A stretch of DNA of 14,857 nt from CAYWNA01 sp964459305 (GTDB lineage: Bacteria > Planctomycetota > Planctomycetia > Pirellulales > Pirellulaceae): assembly GCA_964459305.1 (NCBI GenBank), contig CAYWNA010000302.1:1-14857 (forward strand). Direction: 5' to 3'. The position numbers and the translations under genes were made by a program. The notes under the pieces were generated by a model. The model was not told where the DNA came from. It saw only the letters and a list, made by a program, of their open reading frames with translations, and ran no database searches. The first letter of the stretch is position 1. Each line of letters starts with the position of its first letter. This document shows, piece by piece, positions 14,694-14,857 of this stretch.

Positions 14694-14857
14694 TTACTCG
14701 CCCGAACGGATGATCAGGCCGAGTCCGACAACGTAACCAATGAACATCAGCACAATCAGCGGCGTCGCACTAGGAGGCGCATTCTGAAACTCACGCCAGA
14801 TAAAGACACCCCAGAGCGCGGCCACCAGAGTCGCTCCCTGGCCCAATCCGTACGAAA
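14694..14857 (-). CDS. GRP/RhaT-like sugar transporter, 3' end only
   Basis: The last 53 codons of a minus-strand gene are present, with the stop at 14694-14696; the rest lies beyond the window. The fragment reads SYGLGQGATLVAALWGVFIW, then REFQNAPPSATP, then a membrane helix LIVLMFIGYVVGLGLII and a short tail RSGE. This matches the last two helices of glucose/ribose porter (GRP, GlcU/RbsU-like) or RhaT-type sugar transporters of the drug/metabolite transporter superfamily, where a W-G-[VI]-[FL]-x-W-[KR]-E-[FY] segment joins the final helices. Linked to ribokinase 27 bases downstream, it probably imports ribose or a related sugar. Family assignment rests on a short fragment. Confidence 0.8.
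   Translation of the reverse strand, partial: SYGLGQGATLVAALWGVFIWREFQNAPPSATPLIVLMFIGYVVGLGLIIRSGE

Noticed and set aside
1..14857. CRISPR array, tRNA genes, insertion sequence or toxin-antitoxin locus
   Set aside because: I looked for regularly spaced repeats, cloverleaf-like segments, transposase motifs and paired small ORFs and found none; the only repeats are the palindromes listed.

Overview
The window looks like chromosomal DNA of a planctomycete, probably of the Pirellulales type. The grounds are family content and style: a PQQ-like beta-propeller giant with an embedded methyltransferase-like fold, a DUF1559 protein with an F-T-L-R-S-L-L membrane anchor, a single-pass membrane family I associate with planctomycetes, weak Shine-Dalgarno use, moderately high GC and palindromic intergenic repeats. 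This assignment is inference from recognition; no search was run. I see no tRNA, rRNA, CRISPR array, transposase or prophage gene.

Layout. 204-2258 (+) is a Prc/Tsp-like periplasmic C-terminal processing protease whose catalytic serine position is glycine. It converges on a minus-strand run: a single-pass membrane protein (2553-3470), a DUF1559 protein with a polytopic N-terminus (3624-4904), a DUF4349 lipoprotein (5072-5986) and a doubtful small membrane ORF (6124-6378). A plus-strand giant secreted protein of 1705 residues (6520-11637) reads away from these. It contains a PQQ-like propeller, a methyltransferase-like insert, malectin-like, Ig-like and PA14 domains. Next on the plus strand are moaC (molybdopterin synthesis, 12000-12488) and, 31 bases later, a long-chain polyprenyl diphosphate synthase (12520-13521). 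The right end, on the minus strand, holds ribokinase (13728-14666) and the 3' end of a GRP/RhaT-like sugar transporter (14694-14857, cut by the window edge), a short uptake-and-phosphorylation operon.

The intergenic spaces are rich in palindromes: one at 2-45, a three-armed repeat at 2381-2434, a 24-nt-arm hairpin at 11660-11730 that looks related to it, and a 25-nt-arm hairpin at 13640-13700 between two convergent genes. They look like dispersed REP/MITE-like repeats, some placed where a terminator would be expected.

The most noteworthy points are the apparently nucleophile-less Prc homologue, the domain architecture and Cys/His cluster of the 1705-residue protein, and the related palindromic repeats. 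I do not see a convincing new multigene system; most genes here are housekeeping or envelope genes.
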